A DNA stretch of 6,151 nucleotides from positions 1 through 6,151 of the forward strand of contig NZ_JACRST010000051.1 in NCBI RefSeq assembly GCF_014384885.1, written 5' to 3'. Position 1 is the first letter of the stretch, and each line of letters starts with the position of its first letter. A program made the translations under genes and the position numbers. The notes under the pieces were generated by a model that ran no database searches, was not told the DNA's origin, and was given only the letters and a program-made list of their open reading frames with translations. Shown here piece after piece: positions 1-6,125 of the stretch. Source of the DNA: Ligaoa zhengdingensis. GTDB lineage: Bacteria; Bacillota; Clostridia; Oscillospirales; Ruminococcaceae.

Positions 1-4
1 GGTC

Positions 5-11
5 TCCTTAA
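5..11 (-). promoter_or_regulatory. Possible ribosome binding site of a gene beyond the left edge
   Basis: The minus strand reads TTAAGGAGACC at the edge. AAGGAG is a good Shine-Dalgarno match, and a start codon would fall just outside the window. It is consistent with another minus-strand gene, but the start cannot be seen. Confidence 0.35.
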
Positions 12-21
12 CTGATTTTTC

Positions 22-41
22 TCCGGTGGGTACTCACCGGA
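22..41. repeat. Inverted repeat (hairpin) near the left edge
   Basis: TCCGGTG and CACCGGA form a perfect 7-bp stem around a 6-base loop (GGTACT), which can be closed further by a G-U pair. Neither strand has a clear T-run right after the stem, so a terminator is unlikely. It lies about 10 bases before a ribosome-binding-like sequence on the minus strand and could be a leader structure or protein-binding site. Confidence 0.55.
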
Positions 42-162
42 TTTGCTTGCTAATCTCCCAAAATCGTATTCCCCGAAGATTCCTCCGTGAAATGTCCCTT
101 CACTTTACAACGGACACAATAAGAGCGTTTGTTGAGTACCGGATTTCAAAAAAGTCAAAAAA

Positions 163-822
163 TTATTGGATTTCCCATGTAAAAGCCACTGTGTCTGTCA
201 CATCAATATCATCTGGCTCAATCTCAGGTGCGGCGCACTTGCTCATTGCCATAAGCGGCTGAATACAGTCTTCGACCTCATAACTCGTTCTGGAATACAC
301 ATTGAGTTCGCCCCAGTTGTAGTCGATATTGAGTAGCTGCCCAAGCGTACTGCTTGATGCTTTGCAAAGAATCTCCGCCTTCGCTCTGGCATTCTCCGTC
401 GCGCTGATCAGCAGCTTTTCGCTGACCGCTGATGGGTTTCTTACAGTGAATGCAATACTGAGTTCCGGCTTTGCACCGCAATCCGCAATCGCAGAAATGA
501 CCTTTGCAAGCTGTTTGCTGTCAAAGTCAAAGGCAAATTTCAGACGATAGCTGCAAGCATACCCGGCAAACTCTCGCTTGTAATTTCCTTGCCGATCCTT
601 GACGTTCTCGTACCTTGTCTGGACATCAAAGCTCGTGGTTTTCAAGTCTTCCTTGTGATACCCAACGCGGACTGCGGCACCTTGCATTTTTTCGATCCTC
701 TCGGCAGCTTCCGACATTGCACGGTCATAGGATTCAGATAAGGCTTCAATGTTCAAGGTGAGGATGATGTAATCCGGTCTTGCGGAGACATTGCCTGTCC
801 CTTTTACGGTGATCGTACTCAT
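163..822 (-). CDS. SIMPL (DUF541) domain protein without signal peptide
   Basis: This 219-residue protein is almost entirely one SIMPL/DUF541 domain. The start matches the family well: ITVKGTGNVSARPDYIILTL (4-23), followed by a long helix (about 29-53) and KTTSFDVQTRYENV (61-74). A second helical and strand block follows, with YSRTSYEVEDCIQPLMAMS at 176-194. Family members such as mammalian SIMPL and bacterial BP26 or YggE bind partners or form oligomers. Bacterial ones are usually exported, whereas this one begins directly with the domain and has no signal peptide or membrane segment, so it should stay in the cytoplasm. It is translated from the VWA transcript through an ATGA overlap. The biochemical role is unknown; a complex with the VWA protein is an inference from the gene order. 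It ends with TAA, and no terminator follows within the window. Confidence 0.9.
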   Translation of the reverse strand: MSTITVKGTGNVSARPDYIILTLNIEALSESYDRAMSEAAERIEKMQGAAVRVGYHKEDLKTTSFDVQTRYENVKDRQGNYKREFAGYACSYRLKFAFDFDSKQLAKVISAIADCGAKPELSIAFTVRNPSAVSEKLLISATENARAKAEILCKASSSTLGQLLNIDYNWGELNVYSRTSYEVEDCIQPLMAMSKCAAPEIEPDDIDVTDTVAFTWEIQ

Positions 823-1478
823 TGCTTTCTCCCGTCCTTTCTGGAATTAAAGTCCTCATCAATACGCTTTTTCCAATTCGTCCCCAGAGGTACGCTGCAA
901 CGGACAGCAGAAACCGCTTCGCTCAGAACCTCATAGTTGAGCTGCGTTCCCTTATGGTCAGAGTGATAATTGACCGCTCGGTCTGCTCCAATACCGAAGT
1001 GCTTTGCCGTTTCAACTGCGTCAATATTTGCGCCGAGGAATAGAAACTCCCAGCCGTACTTTTCCTTCTGCCGCTCGATCATTTTCTTAACTGTCTCGCT
1101 GTCATAACGGCGGCTTGCATTCTCCATGCCGTCCGTTGTGATGACGAACAGCGTATGTTCAAGGACATCCTCATTTCTTGCGTACTTGTGGACATTCCCA
1201 ATGTGATGAATTGCTCCGCCGATAGCATCCAGAAGGGCAGTACATCCGCGAACGGAATAGTCCCTGTCGGTCATCGGCTCCACCTTCTGAACCGGCACAC
1301 GGTCATGGATAACCTCGCTCACGTTGTCAAAGAGAACGGTAGAGATCAATGCCTCGCCATTCTCTTTTTTCTGCTTTTCAATCATGGAGTTGAATCCTCC
1401 GATGGTGTCTGTTTCCAGTCCGCTCATAGAGCCGCTGCGATCAAGGATGAATACAATCTCCGTCAAGTTCTTTCTCAT
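819..1478 (-). CDS. VWA (von Willebrand factor A) domain protein with intact MIDAS
   Basis: This 219-residue protein consists mainly of a VWA domain, a metal-dependent protein-binding fold. The MIDAS residues are all visible: D13-x-S15-G16-S17 in FILDRSGSMSGLE, T80 in VRGCTALLDAIGGAI (76-90), and D116 in FVITTDGMENAS (111-122). Metal binding is therefore expected. A basic, Lys-rich helix (129-140) and EFLFLGANIDAVETAKHFGI (144-163) continue the fold. No signal peptide or membrane anchor is seen, so it is cytoplasmic, unlike surface adhesins with this fold. The ligand is unknown. Stand-alone bacterial VWA proteins of this size often act as adaptors with partner proteins, and the obvious candidate partner is the SIMPL protein encoded with a 4-base ATGA overlap. 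The gene sits just behind a terminator, so it may belong to its own or an attenuated transcript. Confidence 0.92.
   Translation of the reverse strand: MRKNLTEIVFILDRSGSMSGLETDTIGGFNSMIEKQKKENGEALISTVLFDNVSEVIHDRVPVQKVEPMTDRDYSVRGCTALLDAIGGAIHHIGNVHKYARNEDVLEHTLFVITTDGMENASRRYDSETVKKMIERQKEKYGWEFLFLGANIDAVETAKHFGIGADRAVNYHSDHKGTQLNYEVLSEAVSAVRCSVPLGTNWKKRIDEDFNSRKDGRKQ
829..833 (-). promoter_or_regulatory. Ribosome binding site of the SIMPL gene
   Basis: GGGAG lies 6 bases before the ATG at 822, inside the last codons of the VWA gene. With the ATGA overlap it suggests translational coupling of the pair. Confidence 0.65.
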
Positions 1479-1485
1479 GTTCAGT

Positions 1486-1491
1486 ACCTCC
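1486..1491 (-). promoter_or_regulatory. Ribosome binding site of the VWA gene
   Basis: GGAGGT lies 7 bases before the ATG at 1478 and just after the T-run of the terminator. The only -10-like hexamer I saw in the gap is TACAAT at 1541-1536, without a convincing -35 box, so no promoter is called. Confidence 0.75.
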
Positions 1492-1495
1492 GTAT

Positions 1496-1538
1496 ATAAA
1501 AAATATGACTGCTTGGTGTTTCACCTTACAGTCATATT
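1496..1538 (-). terminator. Intrinsic (Rho-independent) terminator after yolD
   Basis: On the minus strand a perfect 10-bp stem (AATATGACTG at 1538-1529 with CAGTCATATT at 1511-1502) encloses a 3x3 internal loop, a 4-bp inner stem (GGTG/CACC) and a 3-base loop. A run of six T follows (1503-1498). This is a textbook terminator for the operon read from the right. It begins 43 bases after the yolD stop and ends only about 18 bases before the VWA start codon. Confidence 0.85.
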
Positions 1539-1580
1539 GTACTTCGGTATTCACTTCATTTGGTCGCATGGCAAGCGACA

Positions 1581-2003
1581 TTATTCTAAGGACAAGAACA
1601 GCTCTCCGTCAATGCTTAGGATGTCATCCATCGGAATCTTCGTGCCGTCCTGCATGGTAATCAGGCGCTCAAAGTCATCAACCTTTATGACTGCGCCGGT
1701 TGCAGTTACATACGCACCGCCAGCTTTGCGCTCATCAGGTTTGAAGTAGGTTATTTCAACCTCCGGCTCTTCATCAAGGGCATCCATGAGAAGCTGATAC
1801 CTCATGTTCAAAGCGGTCAAGGCTCCCTCATCAAGCTCAATCCTTTCGTCGGTCAGACGCCCGGTTTCCTTGATTGCAGAATCATAGCCGGTGAGGGCGG
1901 CAAAGGGCGCAAACTGCGCTGCACGATCTGACATCGGCATTTGTGGTCGCGTTTTGGAAACGTGGTGAGGAAGTCCCATGATCTCGTCGTATTTTCCGTT
2001 CAC
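1581..2003 (-). CDS. yolD: YolD-like protein, partner of the Y-family polymerase
   Basis: This is a 140-residue YolD-like family protein. The hallmark segment is at 13-44: HHVSKTRPQMPMSDRAAQF (13-31), then APFAALTGYDSAI. The C-terminal half (80-140) is a predicted beta-rich part with YFKPDERKAGGAYVTATGAV (86-105) and GTKIPMDDILSIDGE. The start is GTG and overlaps the polymerase stop as GTGA. YolD-like proteins are commonly encoded next to UvrX-type polymerases in Bacillota and have been proposed to be a functional counterpart of UmuD; the molecular role is not well established. No protease Ser/Lys pair as in UmuD was identified. The protein looks soluble and cytoplasmic. It is the last gene before a strong terminator, so it likely ends the transcript. 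Confidence 0.9.
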   Translation of the reverse strand: MNGKYDEIMGLPHHVSKTRPQMPMSDRAAQFAPFAALTGYDSAIKETGRLTDERIELDEGALTALNMRYQLLMDALDEEPEVEITYFKPDERKAGGAYVTATGAVIKVDDFERLITMQDGTKIPMDDILSIDGELFLSLE

Positions 2004-3508
2004 GCCTTATGCCCTCCAATCTGCGCATTGCGGTCTTTAGCGGTTGCACCTTCTTCAAGATTCATCGCCTTGAGGATGGCGTTCTTCCCGTATTTCTTCT
2101 TGATCGCAAGCGTGGCGGCTTGTATCTTCCGCTCACGCTCCAAGGCGGCATTCTCAGCTTTCTGTTTTTCCTCTTCGGCGGCATAGTCGGTGAAGAGGTC
2201 GAGCTGGACAGCGCCGTCGTTTTTCTTCGGGGCATCCGCTTCCGGGAGGACATGATTTGCCACAACATACATACGGCGGACGAGCAGATTCTTGTCCACG
2301 ATCCGGTCAAAGAGTTCTGACACGGCACACATTATTTTTCGGGTAGAGGATGTGTGACCGTCGAGGTTAATAGAGCCGTGCGCCTGTTTCGGAATCTGCC
2401 TCCCATAATGATCTGTCTCAACCGCGCCGTGATACTTTGCCCGTCGTGCCGGATCGGTCAGGTTCTCAATGTCATAGCCGATGGTGAGAACCATCTGATC
2501 GGTGACAAGCCCCTTGTCCACCAAGTCCAGCACAAGCAAGTCCGTCATTTCCCGCACAACCAGCTTCGCCTTCTGCGGCTCATAGGGACAGTGCAATACC
2601 TGACCGGAGCTGAGGCTGTTGGAGCTGGGACGGTACGCCTTGATTGCCTCAATGGTCGTAGGCTCCCAGCCCCACGCATGGTCGATGAGCAACTCCGCAT
2701 TCTTGCCGAACAGCTTGTAAAGCAAGTCCTCGTTCCGCTCTGAACAGAGGGCAACATCGCCCATCGTAAACATCCCATTTTGCTCAAGTTTCTTGGCAAT
2801 GCCCCGACCCACGCGCCAGAAGTCCGTGAGAGGCTGATGAGACCAAAGCTCACGTCGGAACTTCATCTCATCCAGCTCTGCAATGCGGACGCCGTTCTTA
2901 TCGGCGGGGATGTGCTTTGCCACAATGTCCATTGCCACTTTGCAGAGGAAAAGATTCGTGCCGATTCCTGCGGTTGCTGTGATGCCGGTTGTTTCAAGCA
3001 CATCGAGGATGATCTTCATGGCGAGATCATGGGCGGAGAGCTTGTAGGTGTTCAGGTAGTCCGTCACGTCTATGAACACCTCGTCGATGGAGTAGACTAC
3101 GATGTCCTCCGGCGCGATGTACTTGAGGTAGACCTGATAGATGCGGGTGCTGTACTCCATGTAGTACGCCATTCGAGGCGGCGCGATGATGAAGTCAATC
3201 GCCAGAGACGGGTTTGCTTGCAGCTCCGAGAAGAAGTGTGATGTGCCGTCCAGCCTGTGTCCCGGCGCGTCGTGCTGCCGTCCGGCATTTGATTCCTTCA
3301 CACGCTGCTTGACTTCAAACAGCCGTCCGCGTCCGGAGATGCCGTAGCTTTTGAGGGAGGGAGTAACGGCAAGGCAGATGGTCTTGTCCGTCCGGCTCTC
3401 ATCTGCGACAACGAGGTTTGTGTCCAGAGGATCTAAGCCACGCTCACGGCATTCCACGGAGGCATAGAAAGATTTCAGGTCGATTGCAATGTATATGCGC
3501 TGCTTCAT
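2000..3508 (-). CDS. uvrX: Y-family translesion DNA polymerase (UvrX/UmuC-like)
   Basis: This 502-residue protein is a Y-family DNA polymerase, which copies past damaged bases with low fidelity. The first catalytic aspartate is D10 in YIAIDLKSFYASVE (6-19), with Y15 in the steric-gate position. The second acidic pair is D142-E143 in VVYSIDEVFIDVTDY (137-151), equivalent to D105/E106 of Dpo4. TATAGIGTNLFLCKVA (177-192) is the usual palm-domain segment, and a helix-hairpin-helix-like thumb lies at about 231-253 (WRVGRGIAKKLEQNGMFTMG). The little-finger region covers about 290-420. QLDLF at 435-439 is a classical beta-clamp-binding peptide, placed after the catalytic core as expected. A charged tail rich in Glu and Lys follows, ending RNAQIGGHKA. 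All catalytic residues are present, so the enzyme should be active. Length and the yolD gene behind it match the UvrX group of Bacillota phages and mobile elements rather than short DinB. The symbol follows that similarity. In relatives this pair is SOS-induced, but no LexA site is visible here. Confidence 0.95.
   Translation of the reverse strand: MKQRIYIAIDLKSFYASVECRERGLDPLDTNLVVADESRTDKTICLAVTPSLKSYGISGRGRLFEVKQRVKESNAGRQHDAPGHRLDGTSHFFSELQANPSLAIDFIIAPPRMAYYMEYSTRIYQVYLKYIAPEDIVVYSIDEVFIDVTDYLNTYKLSAHDLAMKIILDVLETTGITATAGIGTNLFLCKVAMDIVAKHIPADKNGVRIAELDEMKFRRELWSHQPLTDFWRVGRGIAKKLEQNGMFTMGDVALCSERNEDLLYKLFGKNAELLIDHAWGWEPTTIEAIKAYRPSSNSLSSGQVLHCPYEPQKAKLVVREMTDLLVLDLVDKGLVTDQMVLTIGYDIENLTDPARRAKYHGAVETDHYGRQIPKQAHGSINLDGHTSSTRKIMCAVSELFDRIVDKNLLVRRMYVVANHVLPEADAPKKNDGAVQLDLFTDYAAEEEKQKAENAALERERKIQAATLAIKKKYGKNAILKAMNLEEGATAKDRNAQIGGHKA
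2013..2017 (-). promoter_or_regulatory. Ribosome binding site of yolD, inside the polymerase's last codons
   Basis: GGAGG lies 9 bases before the GTG start at 2003 and is made by the Gly-Gly codons (GGA GGG) of the polymerase's C-terminal IGGHKA. It supports the GTG start and implies translational coupling of the two genes. Confidence 0.75.
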
Positions 3509-3516
3509 CTTCTGCG

Positions 3517-3521
3517 CCTCC
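3517..3521 (-). promoter_or_regulatory. Ribosome binding site of the Y-family polymerase gene
   Basis: GGAGG sits 8 bases before the ATG at 3508, in the 22-base gap after the preceding gene. The gap is too short for an obvious promoter of its own, and I saw no LexA-type box in it. The polymerase is therefore probably translated from the upstream transcript. Confidence 0.75.
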
Positions 3522-3530
3522 GATTTCTTC

Positions 3531-5063
3531 TCAGATTAGCTCTAATGACATTTCATTGGAGTTTTTGATGTTGAATACGATACGCCATTCAATATCACCC
3601 TCCACCGGCTCAAAGTGTAGAGCGGAACAAGCTGCATGGAGTTTTTCCTTCGAGCTGCCTCCACATACGATTGCGGTTGGTCCGTCCGCGCCGCCGATAA
3701 TGCCGATACAAGCCATATCGTTTCGTACCTCCGGTGCATAGCGGTCAGAGCATGGCGCAATTTCCAAAGGCTTGTCCCCCTCAGCACAATCACAGATCGA
3801 AATATCGCTGTCCGGTTCAGGAGAAAGCGTATAGCTCATGGCGGTAAAATACGTCGGATAAAACCAGCGGTCAGAGCCGAAACGCTTTTCGGAAATTGTC
3901 TGCCGCTCCAATTCCTGTACGGTTAATGTGTATTTTGTGCCGCTGACCGGATGGGTGAAAGAAAACGAATCGCCGGGAGCGTGTGTCTTGAAATGTGGTC
4001 CTGGGACACGGCATGACCGCTGCTCCATCGTAAAGGAGAGGGATTTTATTTCAGTACGGCGTTTGCTTGCCCACGGAAAAGCTGCCCGAAAAATCATCCA
4101 TCCATAGGATATATCCAAGTCATAGTGTTCCAACGCCCACTTTGCCTCCAATTCATTGATCATCCCATCCGGCAAACACGGATTATAAACCACCGAGCAG
4201 CCGTGGGAGGTTCGCATTGTTTTCCCGTTCAATTCCAAACGAGGAATAAAGTCAAGGCAAAGCGGATTGTCTAAATCAATTTGCATTTGCTGCTCCTGCG
4301 TGAAGTATTCGCAGGAGTCGTTTTCGGGGTGCAAATCCCATTTCGTCATGAACTTGCGGATGTCATCCTCTGGGGTGCGCATACAAAAGTCCATGACGAG
4401 TCCCTTGCTGCAAGAATACGCCGCAGGAATAACCCAATGATGTCCTGCCCAGTCAAATTGCTTATTCAACCGGAGTTCCGTTCCGGAACGGTCTTTTCCT
4501 GAATGTCCCCAGAAGTCTCCATCAAAGTAGACCTTCCATTCAGGTATGGTCGGTTCTGCTTCCGGGTTCATATCAACATCATAATAGTCCTCGGTGTACT
4601 TGATCTTGCTATAATCAAAGGATGCTTGCAGCTTTTTGATGTATGCCCACGGTTGTTCCATAGGCGTCAATTTCATTTTCTCGGCAAGCTCTGATAGCGC
4701 TTTTTTCTGTTCATGCGTCGGAGGGTTGTCCCGCAAAAAGGCTTCAAATTGGGCTTTTTCCCACATCCACGCCTGTTCCAACGCTGCCGAATCACCGCAA
4801 GCAAGGAGCAGCCTCAGAAAGTCTGCAAAATTGTTTGCCAGCGGATGAACGAAATCCGGAGCCGAGTTCATGGGGCTGACGGAAAATACCATACTGCCGA
4901 AGCCTCGAACAAAGCAGAAGTGAATGCCATCCACGCCAGCCCAGCCAAAAATAGATGCACCTTTGGGCGTGCAAAAGTAAGGGTTGTTATCTTCACGACA
5001 CTCCACTCCTACGACAGAGAGTTCAATACCACTTCGCAAAAATTTCTGAAATACTTTATCCAT
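3531..5063 (-). CDS. Protein of unknown function with an IGIIGGADGPTAI motif
   Basis: This 510-residue protein belongs to no family I can name with confidence. An AGGAG lies 10 bases before the ATG, and the gene starts 5 bases after the macro gene, so the two are probably co-transcribed. The N-terminal part (about 25-110: IFGWAGVDGIHFCFV, GFGSMVFSVSP, NNFADFLRLLLACGD) weakly resembles SMI1/KNR4 (SUKH)-type domains, common in immunity and accessory proteins. The middle (175-415) is rich in Trp, Tyr and Phe, with no recognised catalytic motif. At 453-465 sits IGIIGGADGPTAI, which matches the signature of the beta subunits of sodium-translocating decarboxylases (OadB, GcdB, MmdB). Those are integral membrane proteins, and this one has no hydrophobic segment long enough to span a membrane, so it is unlikely to be such a pump. 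The rest (KLHAACSALHFEPVEGD, 474-490, then IEWRIVFNI) seems to form one short C-terminal module with the motif. An automatic 'decarboxylase subunit beta' label would be misleading. Confidence 0.85.
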   Translation of the reverse strand: MDKVFQKFLRSGIELSVVGVECREDNNPYFCTPKGASIFGWAGVDGIHFCFVRGFGSMVFSVSPMNSAPDFVHPLANNFADFLRLLLACGDSAALEQAWMWEKAQFEAFLRDNPPTHEQKKALSELAEKMKLTPMEQPWAYIKKLQASFDYSKIKYTEDYYDVDMNPEAEPTIPEWKVYFDGDFWGHSGKDRSGTELRLNKQFDWAGHHWVIPAAYSCSKGLVMDFCMRTPEDDIRKFMTKWDLHPENDSCEYFTQEQQMQIDLDNPLCLDFIPRLELNGKTMRTSHGCSVVYNPCLPDGMINELEAKWALEHYDLDISYGWMIFRAAFPWASKRRTEIKSLSFTMEQRSCRVPGPHFKTHAPGDSFSFTHPVSGTKYTLTVQELERQTISEKRFGSDRWFYPTYFTAMSYTLSPEPDSDISICDCAEGDKPLEIAPCSDRYAPEVRNDMACIGIIGGADGPTAIVCGGSSKEKLHAACSALHFEPVEGDIEWRIVFNIKNSNEMSLELI

Positions 5064-5068
5064 AGACC

Positions 5069-6106
5069 TTATGCTCCTATTAAACTCTGGTCAAATGCAA
5101 ACAGAGCCTCGTTGATCTCAAAGACGTTATAGTTCCCGCGCTCCACGAAATACTCCACGATGATGTCAAACTTATTGGAATGGGAGAGCGCAAAGCCAGC
5201 CTTCATGAGCATATCCTTCATTTCCACAAGTGGCAACTCAAGGGCGATGGCAAATGCAATGACGGTGGGCTTGGAAGGTTTGTAGGACTTGTCCGAGCGG
5301 ATCTTCGAGAAGAGCTTCCGGTCAATATTCGCCTTCTTGTAGCACTGCGCGTCCGTCATGCCGCGTTCATCAATCTTCCGCAGAAGCATCTCGGAAAAGC
5401 TCTCATCAATCTGTCCCAGTGCATCGTCAAGAGTTGCTGCCTTTTCGGAGCTGACTGCCATAGGAGCTGTGAGCTTTTCAATAGCTTCATCGCAAACGGA
5501 TGACTCGCAGGGCATCGGCTCTTCCATACGGAAGGCACTCATTCTGCGCAGTCGCTCGGAACGACTATCGGTATGTTCGTCCACATAGCGGTCATCTATG
5601 TATGAAGCAATGTCGGCAAACAGCTTGCCGCTGATCTGATAGGCTTTGCGGTCGAAAATGACGATGTACACCGTCATTTCGTTTTCAAGAAGGAAGCTGC
5701 TGATAGTGTCAATCGCAACCTTGAGGGCCTGATCCTTTGGATAGCCGAAAATGCCGGAAGAAATCAGCGGGAACGCAACCGATTCACATCCGTATTCCTT
5801 CGCTATCATTAGCGAAGTCTGATAGCATGAGATCAGCAGTTCGCGCTCACCATGCCGCCCGTCATACCAGCGCGGACCGACTGCGTGAATGACATATTTG
5901 CAGGGTAGCTTATAGCCCTTCGTGATTTTTGCGCTCCCAGTTTCGCAGCCGTGGAGCGTTTCACATTCCGCCAGCAGCTCCGGTCCTGCAGCACGATGAA
6001 TGCAGCCATCCACACCGCCGCCACCCAGCAGCGACTCGTTGGCAGCGTTGACGATGGCGTCCACCTTCATTTTTGTGATGTCATTTCTGACGATTTGAAG
6101 CGGCAT
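5069..6106 (-). CDS. Macro-domain (ADP-ribose-binding) protein fused to a C-terminal HTH-like domain
   Basis: The protein has 345 residues. Residues 1 to about 170 form a macro domain, a fold that binds ADP-ribose and in many members removes ADP-ribose or O-acetyl groups. Visible motifs are the VNAAN strand (19-23), the glycine-rich GGGGVDGCIHRAAG loop (28-41), the GSAKITKGYKLP segment with YVIHAVGP (57-78), and the phosphate-binding FPLISSGIFGYP (112-123). The catalytic-type Asn and the glycine loop are intact, so binding and probably hydrolase activity are expected. Residues 171-235 look like a charged linker. Residues about 236-345 form a second helical domain (SEMLLRKIDERGMTDAQCYKKA, 238-259, here in two overlapping parts with KLFSKIRSDKSYKPSKPT at 264-281) resembling small phage-repressor or XRE-like HTH folds, often seen after macro domains in Bacillota. 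Whether it binds DNA is inferred, not shown. The gene heads the operon and ends 5 bases before the next one. The protein is probably cytoplasmic; no signal peptide or membrane segment is visible. Confidence 0.9.
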   Translation of the reverse strand: MPLQIVRNDITKMKVDAIVNAANESLLGGGGVDGCIHRAAGPELLAECETLHGCETGSAKITKGYKLPCKYVIHAVGPRWYDGRHGERELLISCYQTSLMIAKEYGCESVAFPLISSGIFGYPKDQALKVAIDTISSFLLENEMTVYIVIFDRKAYQISGKLFADIASYIDDRYVDEHTDSRSERLRRMSAFRMEEPMPCESSVCDEAIEKLTAPMAVSSEKAATLDDALGQIDESFSEMLLRKIDERGMTDAQCYKKANIDRKLFSKIRSDKSYKPSKPTVIAFAIALELPLVEMKDMLMKAGFALSHSNKFDIIVEYFVERGNYNVFEINEALFAFDQSLIGA

Positions 6107-6114
6107 TATTCAGT

Positions 6115-6119
6115 CCTCC
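6115..6119 (-). promoter_or_regulatory. Ribosome binding site of the macro-domain gene
   Basis: GGAGG on the minus strand lies 8 bases before the ATG at 6106. This supports that start codon and the full macro-domain N terminus. Confidence 0.8.
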
Positions 6120-6125
6120 GTCCGG

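Larger units (their letters stand above)
1..162. other. Left-edge region without a convincing gene
   Basis: After the SIMPL stop, the minus strand shows A/T-rich sequence with T-runs but no paired stem directly before them, so no terminator is called. All three minus frames have stops here, except one that is open from a TAA at about 110 to the edge and lacks any ATG, GTG or TTG start. A weak inverted repeat (GTGAA/TTCAC, 87-103) and a stronger hairpin (22-41) are present. The stretch probably serves as a leader for a gene outside the window. Confidence 0.5.

Noticed and set aside
26..262. Plus-strand ORF of 78 codons
   Set aside because: It runs antisense into the SIMPL gene, has no ribosome binding site I could see, and shows no recognisable domain.
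1493..1498. TATATA as a -10 box for the VWA gene
   Set aside because: There is no -35-like hexamer at the right distance, and transcription would start at or inside the ribosome binding site.
1324..1749. Plus-strand ORF of 141 codons
   Set aside because: It is antisense to the VWA and yolD genes and passes through the terminator hairpin; the protein looks like a shadow translation.
2780..3241. Plus-strand ORF of 153 codons
   Set aside because: It is entirely antisense to the polymerase gene, whose motifs are unambiguous in the other frame.
3509..3530. LexA (SOS) box before the polymerase
   Set aside because: I looked for a GAAC-N4-GTTC pattern in the gap and noticed none there or near the other starts; the operon promoter is probably outside the window.
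3531..5063. Annotation as sodium-translocating decarboxylase beta subunit
   Set aside because: Only the short motif matches; the membrane helices of that family are absent.
4713..5132. Plus-strand ORF of 139 codons across the junction of two minus-strand genes
   Set aside because: No ribosome binding site or domain was seen, and it overlaps two well supported coding regions.
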